Below are positions 1-10,532 of a stretch of DNA of 64,000 nucleotides, piece after piece. The position numbers and the translations under genes are program-made. This DNA comes from Posidonia oceanica (Eukaryota; Streptophyta; Magnoliopsida; Alismatales; Posidoniaceae). Positions within the stretch are counted from its first letter, which is position 1. Every line of letters begins with the position of its first letter. The notes beneath the pieces are model-generated. The model had not been told where the DNA came from and made no database searches. It saw only the letters and a list, made by a program, of their open reading frames with translations. Where the stretch lies: NCBI GenBank assembly GCA_037176725.1, contig JAZBRS010000057.1:91285501-91349500 (forward strand). The letters are read 5' to 3'.

Positions 1-317
1 GTTGTATTTTCTGGCCTGCCACAGGCGTGTAACCAACAGTTCTATCAATGCAAAAGTGTTTTGTGCTGGCTACACGCATTTCAATGCTGCCTAATGCATT
101 CCATGCTCCTTACCCATCATATCCTGAGGCCCCTGGCCAGACTTGTTGCCCACATGACGCAGGAAAGTCCTCAGCAAACAACCCAGACTTCAGGATCTCT
201 GCGGACCCACGCCGTCAAATCCTGCTACCGGGCATCCCTAGCTGAGTCTCTATCGGGCTGGTATCCCCAAACTGCTCGTTTGACAAACACGTCAGTTTTG
301 TCCATCCTTCGCTTTTC

Positions 318-371
318 GATGCCAGGGACGCTTCGGCTGACCCCTGGTATCATCTTGATACCAGGAGCATC
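318..371 (+). other. Conserved hairpin module of the Ogre-like 3'UTR
   Basis: CCTGGTATCA (343-352) and TGATACCAGG (356-365) form a perfect 10-bp stem with a 3-nt loop. GATGCC lies just outside on the 5' side and GCATC just outside on the 3' side. Equivalent modules occur in element A (23319-23373) and twice in element B (47875-47933 and 50209-50263). Confidence 0.6.
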
Positions 372-419
372 TTTTCAGATGCCCTGCGGTATCTCATCCG
401 TATCATCCCCTTCCTCTTT

Positions 420-1020
420 GCCGGTCGATAAGTCCGATATCTTATCATCTCTTTCCTTTTGCCGGCCGATAAGTCCGATATCTTATCATTCCTTTATTCC
501 CTCTTTGCCGGCCGATAAGTCCGATATCTTATCACTCCTTTCCCTTTGCTGGCCGATAAGTCCGATATCTTATCATTCCTTTATCCTCTCTTTGCCGACC
601 GATAAGTCCGATATCTTATCATTCTATTCTTTTATTCATTTGCCGGCCGATAAGTCCGATATCTTATCACCCCTTTCTCTTTGCCGGCCGATAAGTCCGA
701 TATCTTATCATTCCTTTATTCCCTCTTTGCCGGCCGATAAGTCCGATATCTTATCACTCCTTTCCCTTTGCCGGCCGATAAGTCCGATATCTTATCATTC
801 CTTTATCTCCTATTTGCCGGCCGATAAGTCCGATATCTTATCATTTTATTCTTTTATTCATTTGCCGGCCGATAAGTCTGATATCTTATCACCCCTTTCC
901 CTTTGCCGGTCGATAAGTCCGATATCTTATCATTCCTTTATTCCCCCTTTGCCGGCCGATAAGACCGATATCTTATCACTCCTTTCTCTTTGCCGGCCGA
1001 TAAGTCCGATATCTTATCAA
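420..1020 (+). repeat. Tandem array of about 14 units carrying GATAAG...CTTATC
   Basis: About 14 units of roughly 40-48 bp each contain GATAAGTCCGATATCTTATC, a 6-bp inverted repeat around an 8-nt centre, followed by a pyrimidine-rich spacer and TTTGCCGGCC. One copy has GTCTG and one GACCG in place of GTCCG. Element A carries five copies of the same core in reverse complement near 22858-23212. GATAAG is also the I-box/GATA-factor core, but a regulatory role is only a possibility. Confidence 0.85.
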
Positions 1021-1027
1021 TCCCTTC

Positions 1028-1029
1028 CG

Positions 1030-1067
<38 letters not shown>

Positions 1068-1092
1068 TAATCAATCAATCAATCAATCAATC
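1028..1092 (+). repeat. (TCAA)n microsatellite
   Basis: About 16 copies of a tetranucleotide (ATCA/TCAA) with a single TTAA interruption near the middle. It separates the two families of 3'UTR tandem repeats. Confidence 0.95.
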
Positions 1093-1102
1093 ACTGCTCT
1101 TT

Positions 1103-1965
1103 CCGGTTGATAGGACCATAAACTATCATTCTCTGGCTGATAATCCAAAACTCATCCTGGGCTGATATCCAAAACTATCCCACAGTTGTGTTATACGGCT
1201 GACATCCAGTAACTGTCACTCGTAATTGCCCTTTTCCGGTTGATAGGACCGTAAACTATCATTCTTTGGCTGATGATCCAAAACTCATCCTGGGCTGATA
1301 TCCAAAACTATCACTGGCAATTACATTATACGGCTGATATCCAGTAACTATCCCTTGCAATTGCTCTTTCCGGTTGATAGGACCGTAAACTATCATTCTC
1401 TAGCTGATGATCCAAAACTCATCCTGGGCTGATATCCAAAACTATCACTCGCAATTGCATTATACGGCTGATATCCAGTAACTATCACTCGCAAACACCC
1501 TTTCCGGTTGATAGGACCGTAAACTATCATTCTCTGGCTGATGATCCAAAACTCATCCTGGGCTGATATCCAAAACTATCACGGGTTTGCGTTATACGGC
1601 TGATATCCAATAACTATCTCTCATAATTGCACCTTCCGGTTGATAGGACCGTAAACTATCATTCTCTGGCTGATGATCCAAAACTCATCCTGGGCTGATA
1701 TCCAAAACTATCACTTGCAATTATGTTATATGACTGATATCCAGTAACTATCACACATGGTTTGCCCTTTCCGGTTGATAGGACCGTAAACTATCATTCT
1801 CTGGCTGATGATCCAAAACTCATCCTGGGCTGATATCCAAAACTATCACCTGCAACCATGTTATACGGCTGATATCCAGTAACTATCACTCACAACTGCA
1901 CCTTTCCGGTTGATAGGACCGTAAACTATCGCTTTCGGTTGATAGGACCGTAAACTATCGCTTCC
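1103..1965 (+). repeat. 134-bp higher-order tandem repeat
   Basis: CCGGTTGATAGG recurs at about 1103, 1236, 1370, 1504, 1636, 1771 and 1906, a period of 132-135 bp. Each unit is composite: GATAGGACCGTAAACTATC, then GGCTGATGATCCAAAACTC, then GGGCTGATATCCAAAACTATC, then a variable TGCAATT-like spacer and CGGCTGATATCCAGTAACTATC. A final truncated copy follows at about 1936. Most sub-units have GATAG/CTATC or GATA/TATC ends that can pair. Element A has the same sub-units in a scrambled order (21486-22515). Confidence 0.9.
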
Positions 1966-1968
1966 GGA

Positions 1969-2801
1969 TGAACTGCATCTTCTATAACAGAATTTTCTAT
2001 CCAATCCTCATTATCAAATATGTCAGGAAGCTCTTCTAATGGTTCACGATATTCATTATTTAGGCAATGTTCATCAACATTATCATCTGCTTCATTGCTC
2101 AATGCTAGTAACATAGAGTGAACAATATTGGTTCCTTCTCTAGGTTGGTCTTCATCACTTGATAATTCAGCATTCAGACTAAAATCCTTTGTTTCATTTT
2201 GCAAACTATGTTGTTCTAGGTTGTCTTGCACCTGATACGTTGGCAAGTCCAAGTTTGGTTGAGGAAGGGCACGACTTGAGGACTCACCAACTTCATATGT
2301 GGACGAATGTACATTGTGATGGTATGGAGAGAACGCACTCCATTGATTTGGAACCCTACGAAAATAATTGACATATTTTAACTTCAAAGATATATATGAT
2401 CATCTTTTTATTTACAACAAAAAAGTAAATTTACCATTGTCCATGAAGAAATTGTGATCCTCTAGTTGGTGCCACAGTTTCAAATCCTGGAGTACATTGA
2501 ATGAAACTTGGATCAACATCAGAATCCAACATTTGAGTGAAGGTTGCATATGCATAGTGTGATTGAGATACAGTTCCATAATTTATATCTAATTTTTCCA
2601 CATACACTTCCACAATAGGCACTTTATCAGTCAAGCTCAACATAACCTCCATCGTATCATCATCTGTGATTTCAACACAAATCGACGAGCCATGCAAAGG
2701 CCACTTACATGATATCTTAATATCATAATAACGTCGATCAAATCTAGTAAGTTGAAACACTTTATTCTTCAAGTCTATTAGTTTACTTGTACGACGTAAA
2801 C
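1969..2801 (-). pseudogene. MuDR-type (Mutator-like) transposase, downstream part of N-terminal region
   Basis: The product is the N-terminal region of a Mutator-like transposase, ahead of the DDE catalytic domain, which is missing. The frame entering at 2801 reads LRRTSKLIDLKNKVFQLT, typical of plant MuDR proteins, directly after the PEYEGGTSKVV motif encoded at 8279-8383. The coding sequence is interrupted by a 79-bp intron at 2356-2434 with donor GTAAAT and acceptor TTTTCGTAG; splicing joins TG to GGTTCC in frame (W-VPNQWSAF). The second exon is acidic (SSDEDQPREG, LPDIFDNEDWIE) and is cut at about 1968 by the Ogre-like fragment. A solo LTR separates this part from the start codon. Identification rests on the motif pair; family placement within the MULEs is uncertain. 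Confidence 0.75.
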
Positions 2802-5800
2802 TGTTGACACCCCATTTTGACAGGCTGAATCAACTGGAATCTTCTGGTGGCTTCTGAACCCAAACCTAGGTCCAAACCCGCACCATTCTCTTCCTCTTTC
2901 CCCTCAAAACAAGCCCAAACTCAACCTAAGATTACACCCCTTTCCCAAACCCAAAAATTACTCAAAAATTATAGGAAAACTCACCCTTTCGGAGTAGCAA
3001 ACCCACCAAAAAGCCCTTAGAATTTCAAACCAAAACCACTCCCAAAAATCCTAGAAAACTTAGGCAAAACTATCCTTTTTCTACACCTCAAAACCCTTCC
3101 AAAACTTTCTCAAAACCAAACCAAAACCCCAGGCTCAAGACTAGAGACCCTAGACTACACACCCACCAAATTTCACCCCTTTTCGAAACCTCTAAGACCT
3201 CCTTTTGCCCAAATTATCCTTTTCTCTCTCTTAGATTATCCTTTTCTCTCTCCTCTCTCTCTTGATTATCATCCTTCTTTTTACCTCCTTTTCTCCCTCT
3301 TTTTTGCCTGACTGTGGGCCCTCCTTGTGCTTCCATCTGTTCTCAACCTTATTACTATTTTTATCTTATTTTTACCATTTTCTTTGATTTTCAAAAAATT
3401 ACTTTCCTTCAACTCCTCTCTTTCCTATTTATTCCTCCATTTCCCCCTTTTCCTCTCCTTTCTAATTTCCTCTTCTCCTCTCTTACTAAACCTTTAAAAA
3501 ACCTTTGAAAACCTTTAAAACTCTAAAACAAAAGAGAAATAAGTCAAAATCCTAAAAAGAAATAATTAAAAACTTAATCAAACAATTAGAAACAAAAGCC
3601 TAACTAAATCCAACTAAAAAAAGGGAAACCAAGAATGCAACTAAAAAATGCGAAACCAATCAAAAGAAAATGCTATAAAATCAAGGAAAAAACCAAAAAG
3701 CAATCAAAACAAGTCAAAGTAAGAACCTTACTAAAAGACAATCGAAAACAATCCCTAAAAAGAAAAGAAAACAATTAAAAAGTGCCAAGACAACTAATTA
3801 AGGAAAAAGAAGAAACCTAACAAATATAAGAAGAAGAACTCAAAAACCTAATTAAAAAAAAGGGAAAATAATAATAATAACAAACAATCAAGAATCGAAA
3901 AACACCCAACTAAAAACTTAACAAGAAGACCTAACAAAAAAGAAATTAATTAAAAGAACTCAACAAACGAAAATCAAAAAACAAATCAAAAAGACTTAAG
4001 CAAAAAAGGACCAAAATCAAAAATCCAAAACCCACTCTAATTAGTTTAAAACAAACTTTAAAAAATCCTAATTAACATCCCAGGTACATAACAAGGAAAA
4101 CATAATTAGTAAAAAACTTAAAAGACTTAACAAACATTTAATCAAAATCAAAACAAATCAAAGTAAACAAAACTCTAAAAACCCTAATCAAAACTAAATC
4201 TCTCTAAACCCAACTAATTAATCAAAAACAATTATTAGAAAACTTAATCAAGGCCCCAACTTAAAGCACAATCACTCTAAGAACCTTTTCCTATTTTTGT
4301 TTTATTTTTATTTTATTTTTATCTAATTTATTTCTCTCCCCTCTCATCCTCCTTTCTTTCTTCCTTTCTATTTTTCTTTCTTTCTTTCTTTCTTTCTTTC
4401 CCCTTTCTTGGACCCGGTCCGGCCTGTCTCCCCTCTCCTCCTTCCTTTATTTCTTTCTTTTTTCCCTTTTCTCCCGCGCGCACACGAGGCCCGGCCCACG
4501 CCTGCTTCTCTTCCTCCTCCCTCCTTCTTCCTCTCCCGCTTCCTTCCCCTCTGTTTTTTTCTTCTTTTTCTCTGCAACACCTTCCGCAATCGACAGTGCT
4601 GTCCTTCCACCTACTGTCCTTGCGCGCCCGCATACCCTCTGCATCAGGCTGGATCTGCGTGCGCCGCCCTCCTCGGCCGTGCGCCTGCAACCGCCTGCCA
4701 TGCCCTCCTTTGCATTCAATTGCGGCCACACCAGCAGAATGGAGAAAACCGGTAGCACCTAATACTAAAACACACCCGGGACTGCCCTGAAACGGACCTT
4801 CTTCCTTGTGCAATCCCCCAGCTGGAGAGAACCCAGAGAACTCCCTCTTTCTTCCACTGAAATCCGCATTTCCTTCCCCTTCGTCCCATTGCAAATCAGG
4901 ACCCCAAACTCCTCCCAGATCACTCTCATTTTGCCCCCCAATCTCACCCAGAATCCCAGCAATCCACCCCTCCATCTCACGCCCGAAACACCCTGAAACC
5001 ACCCTGCAACCACCCAAAATCCTCAGCAGAACCCAACACCTCCACCTTCCAAAATTCATGACACTACTGACCACTAAACCTACCCAAACTCCACCCCGTA
5101 ACTCGCCAGAACACCACCTTCTCAGACCACCAAGCCCTCAGCCTTCATCCCCACCACAGACCGAACCTTCCACTACAAACACCTTCTCCTCTTTCTGATC
5201 CGAAATTAAGCCACCTGCAAACTCCCTCTCCAGCACCCCTCAGACCAACCTAAGCATCCCTACACGCTCACCAAGCATCCAGGAGCCCACCGGCAGCCTC
5301 CACTTGATCCAGAAGGTAGCAGACACCTCCACCCACCTCCGGCTGCTTCTTGAGCACCCACAGAAGCGGAATCCTACTCCACATTGCAAAGCTTCGCTCC
5401 GACCGTCCAGGAAGCTCTGGAGCACTCCGCTGATCCGATCCCGACCTTCCTGAGCAGTCGACGACGCCTGCACTAGCCGGACGATCTCCGCCGGCGATCA
5501 CTGAAGCACTGGACGTCAGGGGAGCACTTCAGCCCACGAAAAGGTACCACTCTCCCCCTGTAGTCTAGTTCTTCTCTTCTCGTGCTTTTCCGCCTGTTAG
5601 AATGCTGTTTCCTCCCCTTTTCCGCCGAGTCGTAGCCGCCGTTGTCTCGTCTTCTCCGGCGAGCTCCGTGACTGGAATCGTCGCTCCAGCAACAGAACTC
5701 ACATCCGATCGTCGCCCGAGGACCACACGGACCCCAGGATCACTCCTGTGGCCTCAGAACAATCACCTTCCCTGCCTCCGAGCAGGTCTGCAGACCTCCG

Positions 5801-8278
5801 GCGTTTTCTCCGGCCTGTTCCAGACAGCACCAAGCCGTGCCGACGCAGCTCAGACCTCCGTCGAGCTCCGGGGAGCATCGCCGCCGCATCCGCGCCTCAC
5901 CAGCCTCCCCCCTCCGCTCGCGACGGCCACTGGTAGCACTGTGCTACAGTGGTCGCCGTTTTGCTTTTAGTGTGGCTTTATTTTTCCTCTGTTAGCTAAC
6001 TTTACCATAAATTGCATTTTCAGTTTCTGTTTTCCGTTTATTACATTCTGGTCCTGCCTCTGTTATTATTCATCTAATTTCGTATGAAAATCTTATGAAA
6101 TTGCATGAAAAAAACCCAAAAATCAATTAATTGCATGTTAGTCCTCCTGATAATTAATCTGATTTAATGCTCGTATTTTACCTTAGTAAATTGCATTTTT
6201 AGTCTCTACTGTTTTCCTTATTTGCACTTTAATCCTCTGTTCTGTTAACTTAGGCTTTTATTTTTCAACTTTCTTTACTGCATTGCATCATTTCCCTCAT
6301 GTTTTCTGATTTTTGCATGTAGGTCCTTCATTGATGCACAGCATACATTTAAATACATATTTTGCTTATAAAATTGCATTTTTGACTCTACATAATTTAA
6401 AAATTGCATATAGGTCCTCTGCATGCTCACAGTATGTATTTAAATGCATAGTTTGCTTATAAAATTGTATTTTTGCCCCTACATGTTTGAAAAATTGCAT
6501 ATAGGCCCCTGTTTGCATTCCAGACCACTCAGACCCTTGTTTTGCTGGAAAAATTGCATTTTAAACCCTGTTGATTTCAAAATTGCATGTCGATTTACCC
6601 TTCGACTTCGAAACCTGTCCTGATGCATGGCTATCCTGAAAAACTGCATTTTGAACCCTGCATTTTGTAAAATTGCATTCAGACCCCCATCTTTTTTCAA
6701 AATTGCATGTAAGCCCCCATTTGTTCTGAAAAATCAACCTTAAGTCTCTTCTTGCATTCTGCACGCAGTGCATTCTTGCATCCGGCATCCCTTGTACACA
6801 CTTAGGCATTCTTAGCTCCCGTTTACATGGGAGGACCTGTTTTGCACACCCCTTAGGTCCCTCTTACACTTAGATCTTATCTTCTCCCCTGTTCTGGCCT
6901 CCTGCCTTGAAGTCTGGATATCTTTAGATCCGACCGTTGGATCTTCTCAGCTAAGCTACCTGGGCGACCTCGGCGGAGCGTTCTTCAGCATGGACCGATC
7001 GGATTTCAGATCAGGTATCAGATTTCCAAGGTAAGTCCTCTTGAACTTCGGCAGCATCTTTTGCATATCATTCGCATTGCATGGCTTTTGCACACTCTTT
7101 TTGGCTTTGTTTCTTGCACCGTTTTGCGTGCTAGCTTTGTTTCTCGCACCGTTTTGCGTGCCCAGCTTTGTTTCTTGCACCGTTTTGCATGCCGCTTTGT
7201 TTCTTGCACCGTTTTGCGTGCCGCTTTGTTTTCTTACACCGTTTTGCGTGCCGCTTTGTTTTCTTGCACCGTTTTGCGTACCCGGCTTTGTTCCTCACAC
7301 CGTTTTGCGTGCCGCTTTGTTTCTTGCACTGTTTTGCATGCCGCTTGTTTTCTTGCACCGTTTTGCGTGCTGCTTTGTTTTCTTGCACCGTTTTGCATGT
7401 CCGGCTTTGTTTCTTGCACCGTTTTGTGTGCCGCTTTGTTTTCTTGCACCGTTTTGCGTGCCCGACTTTGTTTCTCGCAACGTTTTGCGTGTCGCTTTGT
7501 TTCTTGCACCGTTTTACGTTCTCGCTTCATTTCTCGCACCGTTTTGCGTGTCGGCTTCGTGTCTTGCACCGTTTTGCATGTTTTGCGTCATTTTCTCTCG
7601 CATGTTGCCCGCATTGCCTGTTTTCACCGCTGTTTTGTTTTATCGCCTGCATTTGCATATAGGGCAGTGATGCTTACTGCTTGGAGTTCTCACGAGCCAG
7701 GTTCCACCTGGTTCGGAACACAGACAACGTTGCTGAGCACTTAGATTGCACGTTTACTTTCTTGCATTGCATTCGTCACTTAGAGCACACATTTGAGCAT
7801 TTAGATAGGCATTCATTGGCACTTAGGCATTCAAAGTCTGCATTTCCCTACGTATGTGAGCGTAAGCCTAGAAAGACCGATTCTTGGGCGTGTCGGGGGT
7901 GCCTAACACCTTCCCCGCACGTAACAGGAGTCCTTGCCCTCTCTCTTGGCCTGCAATGACCATATCGCCCTTATCCTAGGCACGAGTCACATCATTTGCA
8001 TCTCACTTTTTCTACATTGCCTTGCATTGCATCTTTTGCTTGGTTTTGCGTGATTATTCACGCATTTCTCCGGTTTTCCTTGTCTCCCAATCTAATAGAC
8101 TTGGTGGCGACTCCGATTTTGTCTTATCTTCTTCTTTTCTTCCCCTTTTCCCTCTTTTAAATGTTTTCGAGTTAAGTCTTCCTTCTCGGACATAGCCGCT
8201 AATAGTGAGCTTGATTCTAATCGATGCACGCGAGCTTTGGCAGTGTGCATGGATGATCCAAACACCGGGATTACTACA
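2802..8278 (+). repeat. Solo LTR 1 of an Ogre-like element (5,477 bp)
   Basis: The LTR starts TGTTGACACCCCATTTTGAC and ends GGGATTACTACA, with TG...CA termini. It is flanked by a perfect 5-bp duplication, TAAAC (2797-2801 and 8279-8283). No PBS, PPT or coding domain is present, so it is a solo LTR left by recombination between two LTRs. In order it contains A/C-rich and pyrimidine-rich tracts (2870-5200), a GC-richer segment (5240-5950), degenerate repeats built on AAATTGCATTTT (6000-6760), a roughly 30-bp minisatellite (7085-7590), a block conserved in all LTRs of the window (7862-7945) and GTGGCGACTCCG (8104-8115), which copies the start of the primer binding site. Frames open across it are compositional. 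Confidence 0.93.
7085..7590 (+). repeat. LTR minisatellite, about 30-bp unit
   Basis: About 16 copies of a 27-33-bp unit with consensus TTGCACCGTTTTGCGTGCC followed by GCTTTGTTTC. Related arrays sit at the equivalent place in the LTRs of element A, in solo LTR 2 (58240-58750) and in the LTR at the right edge (63600-63890). Copy number and register differ between LTRs. Confidence 0.9.
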
Positions 8279-8383
8279 TAAACCGACTACTTTAGAAGTA
8301 CCACCCTCATATTCTGGAGTTTTTCCATCCATAACAATATTTTCATCCCAGTGAACTAATATTGGTACCATACTATTTGCCAT
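8279..8383 (-). pseudogene. MuDR-type transposase, N-terminal start
   Basis: The ATG at 8381-8383 begins MANSMVPILVHWDENIV, followed by PEYEGGTSKVV, the usual opening of plant MuDR-type transposases. It is preceded on the minus strand by TTTTACTTTGTAG, a good 3' splice site, and by an in-frame TGA, so this ATG is the likely start and a 5'UTR intron may lie upstream. The frame runs into solo LTR 1 at 8278. Dropping the LTR and one copy of the 5-bp duplication leaves the frame continuous with the part ending at 2801, so the gene was intact at this point when the LTR element inserted. Confidence 0.75.
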
Positions 8384-8755
8384 ATTGTCACTACAAAGTA
8401 AAAAAAACACAAGCATCAGTTAAAAAAAAAAAGATTGTAAAATGTCAATCGTTGAGTTCATTTACTAAAAGAGTTACATTCTAATTCATATAACCTTATC
8501 ATATGATTTAGGTCCTGTTTTTCTTGTAAATTTATTTTGTATTCTGATAGTAATACAAATATATAATCATTGTCAATCCTTCAAGGACCCAGTAAGATGA
8601 GATAAGATGAGAAACTGGAAATTTCTAAAAGAGAAGCACCATACCTATAACATGATGAGATGAGAAACTACACCTTTTTTTAATATGATTGAAGTTGATT
8701 AATGAGATTTAGTTTGTTAGTTTAAAAACAAAATTAATCTATATATCTAAGGTAT

Positions 8756-8794
8756 TCCTAAAACTAGACAGCTAAGAGCTGTCTACTTTTAGGA
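8756..8794. repeat. Near-perfect 18-bp inverted repeat, 3-nt loop
   Basis: Left arm TCCTAAAACTAGACAGCT (8756-8773), loop AAG, right arm AGCTGTCTACTTTTAGGA (8777-8794). Seventeen of 18 positions pair. Confidence 0.9.
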
Positions 8795-9419
8795 TTAGTG
8801 AGTCCCTAGGGGCCGATGTCTATATTCATTTTATTACTGTTCTTAGGATACCTAATGATTTGGATAGTTATATGGTTTGTGGGTAAAGGAAAGGGTGATG
8901 AAATCCCCACCTCATCTTGTTTAATAGGTGATGCCCCCTAGTATATGACTTTTACTGTATTTTTGGAATGATATGCAATGCTATTGATGAATGCACACAT
9001 AAATAAAAACATAGCAAAAATTTATGATGCATGATCAAGATTGCAGGCATTTAATCGAATACAACAACGTAAAAGAAATATGTATGTAAATCAGTCTAAA
9101 ATGACGAATGATGCATGATTAGCATATTAAGGTACTTTAGTTTTGATTATCACTTTCATTATCGCATTTGTGATGGTTATATAAGTTCTGTGTAATTTTT
9201 AGGAATTAATGCCAACCTCAACGAGTGAGCGACCACACTCGTGATGATAGGTATTTTAATTAGTTCAAGTATGATTTTAATATCTAAATTCTAGTCCTAA
9301 ATTCTAAATCCTAATCCCTAATAATCCCCACCTACATCTGTAAGAAAACACATCCACAAAAAAAAGGAAAACGTGCACCGATATGAGAGGTGATGAAATC
9401 CCCCCACAGCACTCAAAAA

Positions 9420-9454
9420 ACCACATGAAAGGTGATGAAATCCCTTCATGTGGT
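9420..9454. repeat. Perfect 10-bp inverted repeat enclosing GGTGATGAAATCCC
   Basis: ACCACATGAA (9420-9429) pairs with TTCATGTGGT (9445-9454). The 15-nt centre holds one of three local copies of GGTGATGAAATCCC. Confidence 0.85.
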
Positions 9455-10160
9455 GCACATACACACCCGGTGTGCAAAGGACGCATACTTGCCATCTGAT
9501 ATGCGATTTATTATAGTGCGTGTGTGTGCATAGTGTGTCTTGATGTATTATGCAATTATTTTTTAATTATCCTACTCTTGTATCTAGCAAGTACACATAT
9601 TCAAAAGTATTTAAAAAGAATAATATATAAGTACACATATTTATAAGCAAAGCATAATGTAAAGGTAGCCAACTTCCTAAACAAATAAAAGACAAGAAAA
9701 CTCAACTTCCTAATATAGCAAGACATGAATGTTTACAAGGAAGCAGATGGTTTGTATTAGGAATATTACAACTATGGAATATTACATGTTCCTTCGAATT
9801 GAATAGTTATAAAAATATTGACAACAATAAAATTTTTGCATGCTAATTATCAAGATACTAAAATTTTCATATTGCAAATAAGTGGACATAATTGTTATTA
9901 GGGATGGACTGATGGCCCTCCCGTAAAAAAAAATTTTATAACAGAAGTGTACCATCCCATTAAATTTTTGCATGCTCTTACAACAAGGTATGAACTTGTT
10001 GGTTCGATCTTTTATTGTTTTCTACATGTATGTAAAGACCCTAGACAAGAAAAACATGCCACACACGTAGGAAACCTATTGTTTCAATGCTTGACTCAGA
10101 TGCTGTGGGTAGTGGGGAACTGGAGAATATTACTCACCAACTCAACGACTTGACTGGTTG

Positions 10161-10215
10161 CCGGAGTAGGCCCCGGAGTGGAGCCGGAGTGGGGCCGGAG
10201 TAGGCACCGAAGTGG
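10161..10215. repeat. GC-rich CCGGAGTGGGG short tandem repeat
   Basis: About five degenerate copies of a 10-11-bp unit, CCGGAGTRGG, in otherwise AT-rich DNA. GC-rich sequence continues to about 10290 without a clear period. Confidence 0.8.
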
Positions 10216-10307
10216 GGCCACAGCACGCGTGGCGGGGTTAGACGTTGGAGTGCGGGGGGGTTAGGGCGGGCTGTGGTGGAGTCGGCCGCAGGTTTTTATC
10301 CTTGCTA

Positions 10308-10465
10308 GAATTCGGTACTTGAAGTGCCGAATTCTCTTTAAAGGGACCGAATTATATTAAACTGAATTCGGTAGCTATACTGCCGAATTCAATTTAAACA
10401 GAACTCGGCACTTAAACTGCCGAATTCAGTTTAAACAGAACTCGACAGTGTAGCTGTCAAATTCA
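10308..10465. repeat. Cluster of four 27-bp inverted repeats (GAATTCGGCA...TGCCGAATTC)
   Basis: Four units of exactly 27 bp lie at 10308-10334, 10364-10390, 10401-10427 and 10439-10465. Each begins with GAATTCGG, GAACTCGG or GAACTCGA and ends with CCGAATTC or CAAATTC, so each can form a hairpin with a 10-12-bp stem. The last three are separated by spacers of 10-11 bp containing TTTAAACAG. The middle of each unit differs (TACTTGAAGT, TAGCTATACT, CACTTAAACT, CAGTGTAGCT). Confidence 0.9.
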
Positions 10466-10486
10466 ATAAAAAAAACAAAAAAAAAA

Positions 10487-10532
10487 CTGACACACCAGGT
10501 GGGCACGTGGGGCCCACCTAACATTGTGTCAG
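10487..10532. repeat. Two-tier inverted repeat
   Basis: CTGACACA (10487-10494) pairs with TGTGTCAG (10525-10532), and AGGTGGGC (10497-10504) pairs with GCCCACCT (10512-10519) inside it. It follows the four 27-bp inverted repeats after an A-rich run. Confidence 0.85.

Larger units (their letters stand above)
1..1968 (+). mobile_element. Ogre-like 3' untranslated region fragment
   Basis: This is the 3' non-coding region of a Tat/Ogre-type retrotransposon in plus orientation. It matches, in reverse complement, the segment of element A between ORF3 and its 3' LTR (about 21486-23870). The same order is seen: a stretch with GGCCTGCCACAGGCG and CTGAGGCCCCTGGCCAGACTTG-like blocks, a hairpin module, GATAAG-type repeats, then GATAGGACCGTAAACTATC-type repeats. 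It stops near 1968 without reaching a polypurine tract or LTR and runs straight into transposase sequence, so the right end is a deletion or recombination breakpoint. The left part lies outside the window. Frames that are open through the repeats are a consequence of repeat periodicity, not genes. Confidence 0.8.
8384..10160. other. No gene recognised; AT-rich with scattered inverted repeats
   Basis: This follows the transposase start and would be its upstream region on the minus strand. No coding similarity is visible. GGTGATGAAATCCC occurs three times (near 8895, 9389 and 9431), and inverted repeats at 8756-8794 and 9420-9454 are listed separately. The Mutator element's terminal inverted repeat should lie in or beyond this stretch, but its other end is not in the window, so it cannot be defined. 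Confidence 0.5.

Noticed and set aside
420..1020. CRISPR-like appearance of regularly spaced palindromic repeats
   Set aside because: The spacers are themselves repeated and pyrimidine-rich, spacing alternates, and the array lies within a plant retrotransposon 3'UTR.
61..1110. A 349-codon open frame through the left repeats
   Set aside because: It is produced by tandem repeats whose units happen to lack stops; the protein is a simple repetition and has no family similarity.
1926..2387. A complete 153-aa acidic protein on the minus strand
   Set aside because: It is the second exon of the transposase fused by the junction near 1968 to translated repeat; its apparent start lies in the intron.
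4328..5198. Long frames in the pyrimidine-rich and GC-rich LTR segments (also 18628-19478, 40287-40918, 56036-56654)
   Set aside because: They follow base composition, occur on both strands, and are not kept in frame between related LTRs.
7041..7744. Cys/Phe-rich open frames in the LTR minisatellites (also 57932-58910, 37172-37551, 63461-63963)
   Set aside because: The minisatellite is open in several frames on both strands and the products differ between copies; no conservation of protein.
9304..9973. Short minus-strand frames upstream of the transposase
   Set aside because: No similarity to any family, AT-rich composition, and no conserved start context.
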